Part shown: one piece after another, positions 1-13,510 of the stretch
How the letters are laid out: each line of letters starts with the position of its first letter
Position numbering within the stretch: position 1 is the first letter of the stretch
The notes under the pieces: model-generated
Seen by the model: only the letters and a program-made list of their open reading frames with translations
Told to the model about the DNA's origin: nothing
Database searches by the model: none
Program-made: the position numbers and the translations under genes
Source: Glandiceps talaboti
Lineage: Eukaryota; Hemichordata; Enteropneusta; Spengelidae
DNA length: 64,000 nucleotides
Reading direction: 5' to 3'
Assembly: GCF_964340395.1 (NCBI RefSeq)
Contig: NC_135566.1
Span: forward strand, 14,808,501-14,872,500

Positions 1-172
1 CACCGTGTCCAGCCAATGTACAGTGTCCAAATAGTTATATATCTTAGGCACACGACAATGTTGTTTTGTCAAATTTATATTTGAAATAGAGTGCAGAGTA
101 ATGATACAGACCAAGTCGACACAGAAAGGCTTCACTGTTTAATATTTAAACCACGTTTTTACTTTTTTGCAG
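1..172 (+). other. 3' end of an SLC43 intron
   Basis: No coding signal is seen before the pyrimidine-rich acceptor ending in AG at 171-172. The reading frame stays open upstream of the acceptor for a short distance, but this is not protein-like. The intron is entered in phase 1. Confidence 0.6.
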
Positions 173-700
173 ATGAGTATGAAGTTAACCATGACAGTAT
201 AGATTCTGGGCTTGCTGTCAGCACGTACCACGCTAACCAAGACATTAACAGTGAAAACAACAACCCCAAAGCCATCCCCAGTGTTAAACAATGTGTGTTG
301 TCTGGTCTCTTTGTTTCACACCTTATATGGATGTCAATCCTGCAACATAGGAACTGGTTTTATCTAGGCACGTTTCAGCCGTGGATAACAGTTATGGCTG
401 ACAATGATGAAGACATGTCGATGACAACAGAAGAAAAAGGTGAGTAGGAAATATTTTACGTGTGAAAAAATCGTTGACCATGTTGTAGCTGATGTGTTAG
501 GGTTGTCATATTTGTTCTGACTTTCTCATTTTGGACACTAGAGGGTGTACTTTTACTAGTGTTGTCATAAGATATTAACATATTGGAAACAGAGGACATG
601 AGTAAAATGATGTTGCCATCAAACTTCAACTTTCCATAAGTTAAAGACTTATTTCGTGGTGTTTGAAGGAATCTAGGAAAAGTTGTGTGCAGAAGATGAC

Positions 701-734
<34 letters not shown>

Positions 735-3700
735 TGTGTGTGTGTGTGTGTGTGTGAGTGTGTGTGTCTGTGTGTGTGTTGGCGTGTGGGGGTGTGTGCA
801 TGTGTGGTGTGTGTGTGTGTGTGTGAAATTTAGTACTGGTTGTCACAGTGTCAACACCAGACAGTCTCTTGTCTGTCATTCCTATAGTCAAACTTTGTGT
901 TAAACAGTATTCTCAATCTATTTTTCATGTCTGCGCTTTTCCATGAATTTGTCATCGGGAATGATAATTGGAAGTCCAACCACGGGAAACCTAACAATGC
1001 TATTTAAATTATCTTTTAAAGTACTTTCTTTCTTTCTTTCTTTGCAGAAAGTCATTACACCACTGTATTCGCCTTTATCCAACTGGGTGCTATTTTTTTC
1101 GGTCCGCTATGTGGTCTCATCGTAGATAGAAATAAGAAAAGTACATCAGAATCAGGTTGGAAAAGAGTTAGTTGGGAAGGTAAGTTCTGAACATCAATGA
1201 TTCTGAAAAAAAATTGGGGGGGGGGGACACCGGATTATTTCAGTATTCTATGTCTTGATGAATGTGTATGGGTAGCTAAGCAGCAACCAAATATTAAACA
1301 AAAGGCATCATTAATCATAAATAGCCTGTGAGGGCGCACTGCATATTCTTAGATGAATACATGTACATAATGTACAAATTTTGAAATATTTTGTGTGAAG
1401 TGATATTCAAATTATGTTGGTGTTTATAAAAAAAAATTATAATTATAATACTTTGTTACATTTTATTCAAATTTCTTGTAAAACAGCAAACCAAGACATG
1501 AAACTAGTTGGAAATTTGAGATGTTTTTATACTGCAGATGCAAAAAGAAATAATGAAAAATATTTTCTTTATGGTTCCAAGAAACAAATTTTGACAGTGA
1601 TATAAAATCACTTTGTAAGAGTAGCGTTGAAACGGTTGCATCTAATACACACATTTTCAGATCCCAAAGTGACTAGATTTGACCTGAACTGAAAAAGAAA
1701 GTACAATATTGACTATTTGTGATTTGTTTGTATTTCAGTGTCAACAGTTCAAGGTCCGTATGCTGACCTGTACGACACAGTTTTAGCACTACTTGTTACC
1801 TGTACACTCAGTGTGTTGTTTTCCATTGCCATTGTGGTTCCAATGCTACAAGTACAATATGTATCGTTTGTCCTACAAGTTATACTCAGGTCATTTCTCT
1901 ATGGACTCAACGCTGCTTTTATAGCAATAGCGTAAGTCAACATTTACAATGTCTCCTCGATGTTTATTTCCCCAAAGATTTTCTGGAGCTTGTCTGTTTA
2001 CGTAGAAGATGAGATTTTCAACAATTCTGCCGTGTCTAAACTATAACATGATATTCTTTACACTTTCAATGTGGGTCGAAAATCATCAATAATTCATATC
2101 TCTGATTTTTATACCTTGTGACCTCCCACTTCCGAATATGGAGTCAAATTCATGAATAATTCATAACAACACTGTGATATCTTGTGACCTCCCACTTCCA
2201 AATATGGAGTCAAACTCATGAATAATTCATAAAATCTTCCTGACTCCTTGTGACCTTCCACTTCCAAATATGGAGTAAACAGTCATGAATAATTCATAGC
2301 TTGTGACATCCTGTGATCTCCCATTTCTAAATGTGGAGTAAAAAGTCATGAATAATGCATTGTACCACTCTGACATCTTGTGACCTTAAACTTCCAAATA
2401 TGGCATCAAACTCATGAATAATTCATACAACCACTCTGACCCCTTGTGACCACATACTTCCAAATATGGAATGACATTAATAAAACATTTGTATCAAGAA
2501 ATTCCAGAGAGTACCAAGATAACCCTTTGTGACCTCACATGAGATCTTTTGTGAGGAACAGTTCAGAAACTTAAATGTAAATATTGCTGACTTCACTGTC
2601 AGGAAGTTGGAAAATGCTATTTACGAAGAATATGTGATAGATAACCTAAAAATTTGTCAAATAGTTTTTCTGTATAAAAGTTGTTGTTTTTGTGATGAAA
2701 ATAATCAAAGCTATCATCTCTAACTAAGTTGATAGATTTATTTTGATAAATTTGACAAGTACCAAAGTCTGTCTGACATTGCTTCCTTTGCACTGTCCGC
2801 CAAATTAAACTGTGCCAAACATGTCCTAAATCACCATTCTGCCAAATTTTGCATGCACCAAAACCTAGCCCCCTCCACAACGTTGATGGAAGGTCTATGA
2901 CCAAAATAAACACAACTACAGTATGTCGTGACTGCGATCAAAGGGATTCATGTTTTGTTCATTCTTCTGTTTGCAGTTTCCCAGTTGAACATCTTGGTAC
3001 ACTCCTTGGTGTAGATCTGGCATTAGCAGCTGTGTTTGGTCTCATACAATTTCCACTGTTTAAACTAGCACAGAGTATATTTGAAGGAGATCCATTCTGG
3101 GTAAGTATTAATTAAACCTGTCAGAATTTTTAAAGCTACACTAGCTGTAACTGGGGTATTATTTCTATCAGACAATATATGAACTAAGAATTGTCAAAAT
3201 ACAATAATTTGACATGGTACATGTCAATTAGAGGGTAATTTTGTCTTTTAGTAGTATAGTAATAACTTGAACTTGTGATATTAGGTGTGCTGATTTTTGG
3301 GTATGGACCCAAAAATCAATTTTAATGGATATTACTGCTACACAAATATGTTTACCCACAGGTGATTCAATACTGTTCAGGGTGTACCATATTATGATTA
3401 AGTCATTACATCTAAATAAAACAGTTTTTACAACAAAAAAAAGACATTCCAGTTACAGCCAGTGCAGCTTTAAAGACCCATGTCATGTTAACATGAAAAT
3501 GTAGTTGTGAAAATAGATGTCTGGTAGAGTGGTAGAAAAAGTTGGTTGTGAAGAAAAGAATGATTCTATGTAATGCTCATGGCTCCACTGATAAGATAAC
3601 GTAAATGTAAGAACCTGGAATTTAAACATAGGCCTTTAAAGGCCAATGTCAGCGTGGGATTGAAATATAGGAAAGAAAAGCAGTTGTCTAACAGAGCTGT

Positions 3701-4525
3701 AGAAAAGGTCGATCCAGAACAAAACGTATGATTGCATCCTTACTACTCCACTGATATGAGATACCAATAACAGTAGACACTGTGATTGAATCAAGTGATA
3801 TGAGCTACCAATAACATTTGAATCAAGGGGGCATATATCAGATTATGGTTTGGGTGAGAAAAATCATACCACAGAGCTGCAGAAAAAGTTTATCCTGAAC
3901 AAAAGAATGATCCTAGCTTATCCCTATTAAAAGCTGCACTGACAGTAGTCTTGATATAGTCTTTGGATCTGTGTTTTGGAGGTTGATGAATGAAATGGTG
4001 ATGACAGTACCTCTGTCTAAGTAGAGTCCTTAGTAGTGACTTCAGTCGCTTTTAAAATAAGCAGAATAGCTCATGTAGTATAATAGATGCAGCAAGCTAT
4101 ACTACATTGATTGATACTAATGCAAGAACCTGGGATAGAATCATGGACCTGTACGTAAGACAGTAAGGTTTTTTTTATCCTGGCTCCTAATGATAAACAG
4201 CCAGAAGGTTGACTACAAGTTGTCTTTAGAAATTTAATATCAAACCCAGTATGTGACAATCCATGCATCTAGACCATTGTATTTTGGTAAAGGGATTGCA
4301 TGACATTTTTTGAAACTGAATCATGATATCGTTATAATTTCCTTTATACAACAGATTAATGTCGGACTGCTGGCATTGAATTTTGTGACATATGCACATC
4401 CCATCTATGTAGCTTACTACTGTAAAAGAGAAACGTTGCGGATGCGGACGGAAGAAGTGGACAGACGACGAAGAAACCGAGAAGCCGAAGAACTCAAGAT
4501 AGTCAACATTATTTCAACTGTATAA
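173..4525 (+). CDS. SLC43A3: SLC43-family transporter, C-terminal half (five exons, 5' part outside window)
   Basis: Exons at 173-439, 1048-1179, 1739-1931, 2977-3100 and 4355-4525 join with matching phases (1,1,2,0) at GT...AG introns and end at TAA 4523-4525, giving about 295 residues. They carry transmembrane segments 7-12 of a major facilitator fold. Recognisable family blocks are HLIWMSILQ followed by FYLGTFQPWI and MADND in the first exon, YTTVFAFIQLG...GLIVDR in the second, two helices in the third, FPVEHLGTLLG...LIQFPLF and DPFW in the fourth, and the last helix plus an Arg/Glu-rich cytoplasmic tail in the fifth. SLC43 proteins are facilitative carriers in the plasma membrane: SLC43A1/A2 (LAT3/LAT4) move large neutral amino acids and SLC43A3 moves purine nucleobases. 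FAFxQ and the DPF motif resemble SLC43A3 most, but the paralogue and substrate are inference; the N-terminal six helices are not in view. The family usually has 490-570 residues, so about 200-270 are missing upstream. Confidence 0.88.
704..825. repeat. (TG)n microsatellite in SLC43 intron
   Basis: An almost continuous TG dinucleotide tract with a few C, A and GG interruptions lies in the intron 440-1047. The rest of that intron holds nothing recognisable apart from a pyrimidine (CTTT)n tract just before the acceptor at 1046-1047. Confidence 0.95.
2084..2475. repeat. Tandem repeat of about 65 bp in SLC43 intron
   Basis: Five to six diverged head-to-tail copies of a unit containing CTTGTGACCTCCCACTTCCA, then AATATGGAGT and CATGAATAATTCATA. 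They lie in the intron 1932-2976 between the exons for helices 9-10 and helix 11. No coding content is seen there. Confidence 0.85.
3465..4270. repeat. Cluster of diverged dispersed-repeat fragments in last SLC43 intron
   Basis: Three or four related fragments recur here. Each has a 'gggattgaa/aacctggaat' segment, a 'gtagaaaaagtt' segment, an 'aaaagaatgattct' segment and a 'ccactgataagat' segment. Similar sequence in the opposite orientation is seen near 38780-38930 and 53395-53510, so this is an old interspersed family. The intron 3101-4354 shows nothing else. Confidence 0.6.
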
Positions 4526-4904
4526 ACACGAAAATTTAACACATTGATGTTTTGGGTGCAAAGGTGATGTCAGGTCAAAGGTTAAGTCAGGGGGTGTGTA
4601 CATTGAATTCTTCCTGACTCTGTATATTGTTACAATGGGGTAGAGTAGAAGGGCTGTGATTTCTTACGTTAACTTATGACACATTGTTTTCTCGTTTTGG
4701 AATCTACTATGTCAACTTTTTACATATTTGCTAAATCATAAACGATCAATCTATCTACTTATTTCATTAGTTGTACTGTTTAAATATATTTTATGCAAAT
4801 GCTTTCCAGCTACATACAAGATCTTTTACATTTTCATTTTTTCTTCTTCAAAATGTGAAGTCAACCTGTGATAACATTTTCTCTGAGAATGATGGATAAT
4901 TTTG

Positions 4905-5825
4905 TAAATAGCCTGTGGAAGATTCTGTGTAGCGGCCATAAAAGAGTAGGGATGAGGGCAGATGATGTATGAGGGCAGTAGACACCCTGTGAAAGACATC
5001 GTGTCGTGGTTATAGTAGAGTATGTATGAGGGCAGTAGACATCCTGTGGAAGATACAGTGTAGTGGCCATATTAGAGTATGTATGAGGGCAGTAGACACC
5101 CTGTGAAAGACATCGTGTCATGGTTATAGTAGAGTATGTATGAGGGCAGTAGACATCCTGTGGAAGACACTGTTGTGGTCATATTAGAGAATGTACTAGA
5201 GCAGTCGATGTATGAAGGCAGGTGATGTATAAGGGCAGTCAATACCCTGTGGAAGATTCTGTTTAGTGGTTTTAATAGAATATGTATGAGGGTAGTCGAT
5301 ACCCAGTTTAAGATGCAGTGGTCATAAGAGAGTAATATGCACAAGAGCAGTCGATATATGAAGGCAGGTGATGTATGAGGGCAGTAGATACCCTATTGAA
5401 GATACAGTATAGTGGTCATAATAGAATGTGTATAAGAGCAGTCAATATACGAAGGCAGACGATGTATGAGGGCAGTAGATACCCTATGGAAGATACAGTG
5501 TAGTGGTTATAATAGAATGTGTATGAGAGCAGTCAATATATGAAGGCAGACGATGTATGAGGGCAGTAGATACCCTATGGAAGATACAGTGTAGTGGTTA
5601 TAATAGACTATGTATAGGGGTAGTCGATACCCTGTTTAAGATGCAGTGGCCATAATTAAGAGAGTATGTATGAAGACAGTTGATATATGACGGCAGACGA
5701 TACCCTGTGGAAGGTACAGTATAGTGGTCGTAATAGAGCATGTATGAGGGTAGTCGATACCCTGGAGAAAAAACACTTTGTATAGTGATGATAATCAAGT
5801 ACGTATGAGGGGCAGTCGATCAAAC
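4905..5825. repeat. Minisatellite of about 55-90 bp units
   Basis: About a dozen diverged units are built from 'gtatgagggcagtaga', 'taccctgtggaagata' and 'cagtgtagtggtcata' blocks, with longer units in the middle that add 'gcagtcgatatatgaaggca'. The array begins less than 400 bp after the SLC43 stop codon, so it may lie in the transcribed 3' UTR. Minus-strand open frames through it are only a product of the repeat. Confidence 0.9.
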
Positions 5826-7709
5826 AATTTAACCTGAAATAAAACTTGCAATTTTTCATTCTATTTTGTATATAATATTTGATGTACGATAACCATATAG
5901 AAATCACTGCTGCAAGTTGTATATTTGATTAATTGTACATATGAATGCCAAATCAAAATATCAGACTTAAGTTGTAATGTCAGTGGATAGTCACAATGAA
6001 ATTACAAATCTTCAATTTGTGTTAATGTCAGGGTTCATATATAGAAGCATGTTTGTTTTTTGTTAAGTTTTGGAATGAAAGTTTCTCTTGTTCAACACTA
6101 GGTGGCAGTGTTGCCACTGAATGTAATGTTACCAGCTAGGTACTGCAGGGTAGTACTTGGCATATGATTACAAAAAGAAACCCGAATTTTAGCATTAGAA
6201 CAGAAAGTAGGACTTTTGTATCTAACATGTGTCTATGTCGTTGGTTTTAATTTGCCATGGCTATTTTACGTCCAGTTGAGTGTTTTTCATCACAAAGTTC
6301 AATCAACTCAGCATGCTCAACATTTGGTTACAGTAATCAGTGATAGTTTCTTTACATACTGCAGTAGTTTGGAAATACTTCAATCTGTGAATATATTATA
6401 TGTATATTACTGATTTTAAAAGGAACAATTTAAAAAGTGTGTAGACAAAGTTACTAGTGAAGTTGCACATTGATACCAAGGGGAGACCATGAATTTGGGG
6501 AATATTATGATGTTTCATAAATCTGTACTTATAACGTGATGACAATTTGTGAAAAAATTGTGATTTCAAGGACATATACCTTCAATGGACGTGCCAAGGT
6601 GCTTGCCATCATCGACTTTGAGGATAGGCAAGGAATCCAGATATTAAAGCAAAATGTGCATTGCTTTCTTTAGATCATACTGAACCAAAACTGTGCTGTT
6701 ATATTTTACAATCTATCAAATGTTGTTAAATTTTGTTATAGCTGTCTTTTTTTAATCTCGTTTTGATAAATTGATGACAGAATAAGAACTCGCAATTTCA
6801 TTTGAGGTTTGTTTTCGGTTTCTTTTTATGAAACGTCTACAGTGTTGCATTATTTACGGCTTTGTATTATGAAAGAAGGGATTAATTTTGTACAGAAGTC
6901 ACTACCTTTGAAGTTTTACAAAGAAACATTCGTGGAAATGAAAAGGAAAATATACGTGAGAAGAGAGAATCATGGAAGTATCACCCATTTCCTTGAGATT
7001 TAAACTGTTTGTTCTGTGATCGTGTTTGACCCTGGTGGTGAATATTGTAAAGAGAATAGTAATAACAACATACAAATCATTATTGATCATTTGCATAATG
7101 AGGTCAGGTCATGAATATTAAATGAGATTGATCTTGCCGTGCATGTCACAATTCCGACGCCTGCTTTTATTGACCCAAGTGTTGTCAGCAGCTTGTACAA
7201 TAAACATGTACAAATACTCCCTGAATCTCAATGTCCATTCCATCCAAAACAGAATCAACAAACGCACAGTTTGGCAAAGCAAATCAACCTGAATGCAAAA
7301 CATTTCTTGTATGTAATTACAACTTTTGGTTGTGTAACAAGGACAGTTTAGTAGTACTACTGTGTTTAGGGGGAGAGATAATATTGCAAGTTGTTAAGTT
7401 CATAAAAATTTGCTGTTGCAGTATTCCAATTGACCCCAACAGCACTATGGTAATAGTGGTATAGAACACAGCTCTAGATAAAGATCTATCTATAATGTAT
7501 GATTTTAATTTATGTAATCTATTTATTGCATTTATATGTAACATTACGATGGTAAACAATACTATAGGAATGCAGCTATCTGAAATGTGTAAACCACTAA
7601 AAACGATCGTACACTAATATGAAACATGAAATAAATAGTGGAAAAGGTATAAATGGACAATTTTGATGAATTATTTCACCCTCACAGCATTGTTACTTAA
7701 TAATAAAAC

Positions 7710-7740
7710 CATAGACCCTCCCATGGGTAGAGGGTCTATG
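7710..7740. repeat. Short perfect hairpin
   Basis: CATAGACCCTC and GAGGGTCTATG form an 11-bp perfect stem around a 9-base loop. An AATAAA lies just upstream at 7702. It may be a hairpin in a transcript end or a small terminal inverted repeat remnant; no function is assigned. Confidence 0.7.
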
Positions 7741-7789
7741 AACAAACACAAATTATTGTTGTGACATAACCTATTGATTGGACTTCAGT

Positions 7790-7955
7790 TTCATTTTACT
7801 CACAGGGTAGGGTAGCATTTGTGATGAATTTCCATGATCTTGCATCGTACATGTTAGGGACTTCTAATGTTAATACAGACGCACCCACTTGTGTAATCTA
7901 CCGCATCAAACAATAATAATTTAGTTTGTGTCTATCTTAGTAAACCGAAACCTTG
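7790..7955. repeat. Dispersed repeat, copy 1 (second copy near 60750-61010)
   Basis: The segments 'gtagggtagcatttgtgatga', 'ttccatgatcttgc' and 'gtgtctatcttagtaaaccg' are matched at 60750-61010, where the last segment is in the opposite orientation. A further 'gtgtctatcttag' match is at about 31275. This looks like a non-autonomous mobile-element family. Confidence 0.6.
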
Positions 7956-10900
7956 CTTGCCACAGTCATATCCCTGCACAAATCTAGACTTCTATTGTAA
8001 GGGTAAGGAAATGATGACACTCTTCCTGTAATTTTCATGGTTTTTTGTTGATACATTTGACTTGAAAGTAAATGCTGCGAATATCGTACTTAAAGGGGAA
8101 AGTCACTCCAGGAAATAAAAGGATTTTCATGAGTAATCGTGAATATGATTCCTAGGTGCTTATTCCCTACACTAAAACATCTCATGAATATTCATTGTTC
8201 AACCATGAATACATTTCTGCTGACTCAGTTGAGGCAGTGTGGCCCATAGTAAAAAGGCACAAGATCAACTTGATGCTTCTCTGAAATCACAAGTAATTGT
8301 AGGTGATGTAAAAATCATGGAATTACTCCCAAGAACCCATAGTTTATGAAAATGTCTCTAATTTCCTGAAGTGGCAATCCATTTATTGATTTTAAAGTGT
8401 AAACTTGTAGTATGTTGCATGAACATAATACTTCTGTGAACAAGATATCCTGTGCATTGACAGTGAATGTAAACAGGATGTAAACTCAGACAGAGAAAGG
8501 AAGATTTTCTTTTCCTTTATATTCTGTATTTACTTTAACCAAAATATACAAGTTTTTGAGTACCAGGAAAGTACATTTTTTTTTAAGAGATATCTTCTAC
8601 ATCAACTTAAGATCTAGATTATATAGTTGGAAACAAAAAGAAAGAGTTTCTAATCGTCTTTATTTACTTGTGAAGTATCATGTTTTGTCTGTTTACAATA
8701 CTCATATTTTGATGTCCTCAATTTCAATTTTAAAATGGTTTATATCTTATTATGTTACTTTAGGCGATGGCCATCATACAAAGACAAAGATAAGGAAGGG
8801 ACCGTGTTCGTAGTTGTCTTTTAGATACAACATGTTATGCCTTATCAGCCAGCACTCACACGTTGTCACACAAACTCAATAAACAAACTTTGTTTGGGGG
8901 GGGGGGGGGGGGGGGGGTTGATGTCAATGTGATTGCTGAACTTTATTTTGCACTCCTAAATAAATGTTAAAAACTTTCACACCTTCAATGATAACAGGTT
9001 CTGTATTTACTACTGAGATGTTGATAAAAGTTGATTAATATTTATTTCTAATGTGATATACAGTGCTGGGTTTCCGGTAGAAATTTAATGTGTTTTACCA
9101 TCATGTTTTTTTGTTTGCATAACATCGATCGTAGTGGTGTGTCGACTAGTTTTCATCATGGTTTACATCATATATAAACGTGTTGATATCGCAATTTGAA
9201 CATTCGCGTAGGGGGAGGGGGTTTTGTCCTTCGTTCGTTTATTGAGCTTGGTAGACATAGTGTGATGATCCCTAAATGACTCGACTTAACCCTACAGCCT
9301 ATAATCAACAGTTATTGGGGGGGCGGGGGGGGGGGATTCATGCACAAAACAAGTTAGGTATTCCAGTCATGTTTGTACTCTACAAAAAATAAAGTATCAA
9401 GCTATGTTCCCAAAGAAGCAAAGTTTCATTTACTTACATCTATTTCAGAATCTTGTGACAATGCAAATGAATACATACTATTCACAACGCAGTTCACAAT
9501 TTAGCTTTTACCAGTAAGTCTTTTCACTATTTCACTTTTACATTTTTGCATTAAATCGATATTTACTTGTTATTTATTGCAAATAATATATACAAATATT
9601 TTGAAGGACGTGTCTGGTAATTGTACACTTTCACTAATTTATTTTAGCTTTGCATAACTGAAGTTCAAGTTCTCTTGAAAGTTATTTATTTTGTATGTAT
9701 TATAATATTAGTTAAATTTATGATTTTATTATTCATATTTAAGGTATTAAGATATTTTTGTATTTATTTGATAACAGTATGAAATAATACAATGTTTCAT
9801 TTTTGGGTTGGCTTTTGAAACGAGGCAACTTTTGTTCACTTGTCAATTTTTTAAGCCACATGGTGTTTCCTACTTATGTGAGAGCAATAGGCCTTTCCAG
9901 ACTGCAAACAGGAAATTGAGAATACAGCGCCCTCGCTCAATTCAAACTGGGGGTGTCATCACCTCATAGTATCATTTCATTAGAGATTTGTCCCTTGGTA
10001 TTCTGTAGAAGTGTACACCAGGGATGTTTTTCGTATAGTTCAGACATTGAGGAAAGCAGCAGTGCTCTATGATTAACTGAGTAACCTATACCATGTATAC
10101 CCCCCAAAGTACACACAGACAGGAAGTAGAGCGCCACCATGGCAAATTTGGGAAAGGCCAATTGCAGAGATATGGCAATGAATGTACTGAACTATGTAGA
10201 GAAATAGTTTCATTCATTGCAACAATCATGTGCCATACTACATCCACACTGTCCAATGGAATTGTTTTGTTTTTATAATGATCAAAGACAGGCCAACAAA
10301 CATAAACAAGTATTGAAATCTCTTCACACTGTTTTTCGGTGACATTTCATTATTATGTACGTACCTGTATTTGCAGGTATTCTGTGTACATACTGTAGTT
10401 AAATCATACACCATGTTGTTGGTCCTTACAGCTTCTTTTTGTCTTTCAGTTGCATGTATTCCATAAGGTCGAGTCTCTCAATTTACTTCTTTTTTTAACT
10501 AAAGGACCAGAGCAGTAACATTGCTGTCAAAAAAGGTATTGCTAGATACTTAAACAAATATTAGTAATTATTAATTATGCATTCACTTTGTCTTTGCACT
10601 TTTATCTGTTGCCATTTTTGCGTTAATTTGTTTGTGAATGGATTCTACCCTATTCGAGACACCTAGTGATTAGTTAATAAAACTGACTCTTTTATTTGTT
10701 AATTATCGTGTTGTTGTTGTGTTTTAATTCCCCTGAACGTTGAGTCTCAACGCCAAGGCGCAACGTTTGAAAACACCAATACACAAAAACAAAAGAATTA
10801 TCATCAGCAACTTTGTGTGTGGTGGCGCTGTGTATGTTATGTCGGTGGCCCCAGTCATGGTTTGTGACCGAGTGTCAAAAATTCTACAACAGCCAGGTGT

Positions 10901-11540
10901 ATGTAATATAATAATGACTGTTAATCACGCCATTTAGATATATTTGTTGTGTCTCATTCGAGGAATGATTGGTTAGTAGATCCTCATTGGTTGACGCCAG
11001 TAAATCACATGCTACAGTAACTGTGTCATTTCTGTATCAAGCCATGAATGTAGGCGATGTGTAAACACAAACAAACGTCACAATCTGAAGATACACCAAA
11101 TATGGGTACTGCCATTTTTAGGAATTAGAAGTCACGATTGATCACTATACAGTGCTCTGTTTTTGTTTATCATGCATTGTTTTGTTTTTTTAAGAAAAAG
11201 AAGATACATCAGACTTCTTGAGAATAAACACCACACTGGCGTTTTAAGTTTTAACAAAATATTTCTTTTGTATATTGTTCAATACAATTTCTTTCTGAAA
11301 TCTATTTATTAATAGAAACACTAACTACAATGTATAAATGTGTTCATCACTGTTCTTGTAACTGTCCAATCATATTCCCTTCTCTTACACCAATCTATAT
11401 CTGTAGTGGAATAACTCTTTGTATAAACTAGTCGACCCTTACTGAATGAGTGGCCTTGGTGGCGTTGTACAGAGAAAACATTGATATTGATGATCTATTA
11501 TCAACAATAACTTTAATATCTCATTGTTGATCAGTAAGAT

Positions 11541-11604
11541 CATCTCCATCGTCGTCGTCGTCATCATCATCATCATCATCATCACCACCACCACCACCAC
11601 CACC

Positions 11605-11637
<33 letters not shown>

Positions 11638-11655
11638 GCCACCACCACCACCACC

Positions 11656-11689
<34 letters not shown>

Positions 11690-11697
11690 TCGCCACC

Positions 11698-11731
<34 letters not shown>

Positions 11732-11985
11732 TCGCCACCACCACCACCACCACCACCATCATCATCATCATCGCCACCATCACCATCATCATCACCATAG
11801 CTATCATCATCATCATCATCACCACCACCATCATCATCATCATCATCACCACCACCACCATAGTTATCACCACCACCACCACCACCATCATCATCACCAC
11901 CACCACCACCACCACCACCATAGTTATCATCATCATCATCATCATCATCATCACCACCACCACCACCACCACCACCACCACCACC

Positions 11986-12017
<32 letters not shown>

Positions 12018-12018
12018 G
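11541..12018. repeat. Mosaic (CAT)n/(CAC)n trinucleotide array
   Basis: Nearly 480 bp of alternating blocks of CAT/ATC and CAC/ACC triplets, with rare CGCC and ATAGCTATC or ATAGTTATC interruptions. It gives artificial open frames of Thr/Ile on the + strand and Met/Val on the - strand; these are not genes. Confidence 0.97.
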
Positions 12019-13104
12019 ATCTCTTGTTACATTGTAAAGGTAAACCTGAGGTCAGTATTGTTACGAAAGCTATATTGTTGGGAATGATCATTAATATGGT
12101 AATATTGCCAATAACTTAAAATCAGGATGAATTCAAAAGTCATCAATCGACACATAACAAAGAACACAATCACACAGTTCCGTTCCTTTGAATGCTGATC
12201 TAGTTTCCATATTGATCATATTGATCTAATATCGTCATTATAGAATTACTAAATGTTACATTCAAAGAGTCGGTCGATGGTTAGGCTACAACCATCATAG
12301 AACAGTAGTCGAGTGTCATTACGCGTAGATACAGAAAAGGGCAGGCGATAATATAAGAAACACTGCTCTTGTGATGGGATTTTTGTAAATACCTCGAGGG
12401 TGCATGTACGACTTATAAATTGAAAAGACCCCATTTCAACGTCGTGTATTGTTGAAAAGGTTGCCATGTCCTTCAAATCGATTAAAAAGAACAACGCTAG
12501 AATAATTGAAGGATGTCGAAGGGGTGAATGAAGGTGAGTTTGTTGAAAACATATTCCAACGACTCCATGCACTCGATTGATGTTACTTCAACATGGAACG
12601 TGACACGTGAAATAGTTCCACCTGGCTCCAAGGTTCGCTCGACGAGGATGTGTTCATGTGGATTAACGTGCTTTTGTCGTCAACTCTTGTTTTAATATAT
12701 ATGTTTACAACAACAAGATCGGAGTGATTTATTAAAACAAATCACATGTTGTGCACCATTATTGTATCATTTTAGCGGGTTCTTCGGAGATGTACCAGCA
12801 TCGTTGAATCTGTCACGTCGGTTCGCATAGCCAGAATCGTCACACTCGTGAGTAACTTTGGCAACTACTAGTATAACTCAGACAGTAAATTAACATATTA
12901 AGTAACGTGCCTCATATCAGATCATTTTTTCGTATTAGCGGGATACCTGCATCATATCAAGTCCTAATCTTCGTCGCTTTCGATATCAACGATTCATAAT
13001 TTCGGCAAATTTACTTGGAGCAATACAAATTGTTGTATTATTTTATTCAGTACTACATATCCGTTATTGTTTACTGGGTGACAAAGCCAACATTTATTCA
13101 ATGT

Positions 13105-13340
13105 ATGCAATTACTAGTATGTATATGTACCATACTCGGGGTTTCTACAGCATGTACGTCAGTAAGAAATAAAACGGACACTGTCTCCAGTCAGAGTACG
13201 TGGACCGTGCGAACTCCGTACACGACTTCAAAAGCATTAATTGTGGAACATGTTCAAACGTTATTGACAGTTATTTATAAACAAGATTATCCGGCTACTA
13301 GGAACAGAGATGTTGACGCATTCGAAACCGCGGAGTGGTA
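13105..13340 (+). CDS. Possible secreted-protein first exon (uncertain)
   Basis: ATG 13105 opens a 78-codon frame that starts with a signal-peptide-like stretch (MQLLVCICTILGVSTAC) and then a hydrophilic segment ending DAFETAEW before TAA. The end reads GAGTG|GTAAAA, so the frame may instead run to a donor at 13341 in phase 2. A weak acceptor at 13518 in matching phase would join it to the basic peptide frame at 13519-13629. The region is CpG-rich compared with its surroundings. No family is recognised. It could equally be 5' UTR or chance. Confidence 0.25.
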
Positions 13341-13510
13341 AAACTGCATCATCTCCACAAACCACACTGCGTGGGTAATATACAACAACAGATTGGGACG
13401 AATTCGGTTTACTATAAATACAAATTGTCATAACGGTTGACTGCAAGTTGACATTGTACTAATAAATCATAGACGGATGTATAGTTGCCTGTAATGGTAT
13501 TTCTTACTGG

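Larger units (their letters stand above)
4526..13000. other. SLC43 3' UTR and intergenic DNA
   Basis: No convincing exon is seen on either strand; open frames are short and lack protein-like composition. Possible poly(A) signals AATAAA occur at 5838-5843, 7702-7707 and about 10676-10681, and the true 3' end of the transporter mRNA cannot be chosen from sequence. The stretch includes the repeats listed separately and several poly-G runs (8896-8917, 9317-9334). Confidence 0.6.

Noticed and set aside
4905-5825. CRISPR-like regular repeats
   Set aside because: Units are diverged, variable in length and contiguous without unique spacers; the context is an animal genome.
11439-12087. Long Met/Val and Thr/Ile frames on both strands
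   Set aside because: They are translations of the CAT/CAC triplet array and have no non-repeat protein content.
12249-12572. 107-codon - strand frame
   Set aside because: Composition not protein-like in any known way, no flanking splice sites or poly(A) signal that support a gene.
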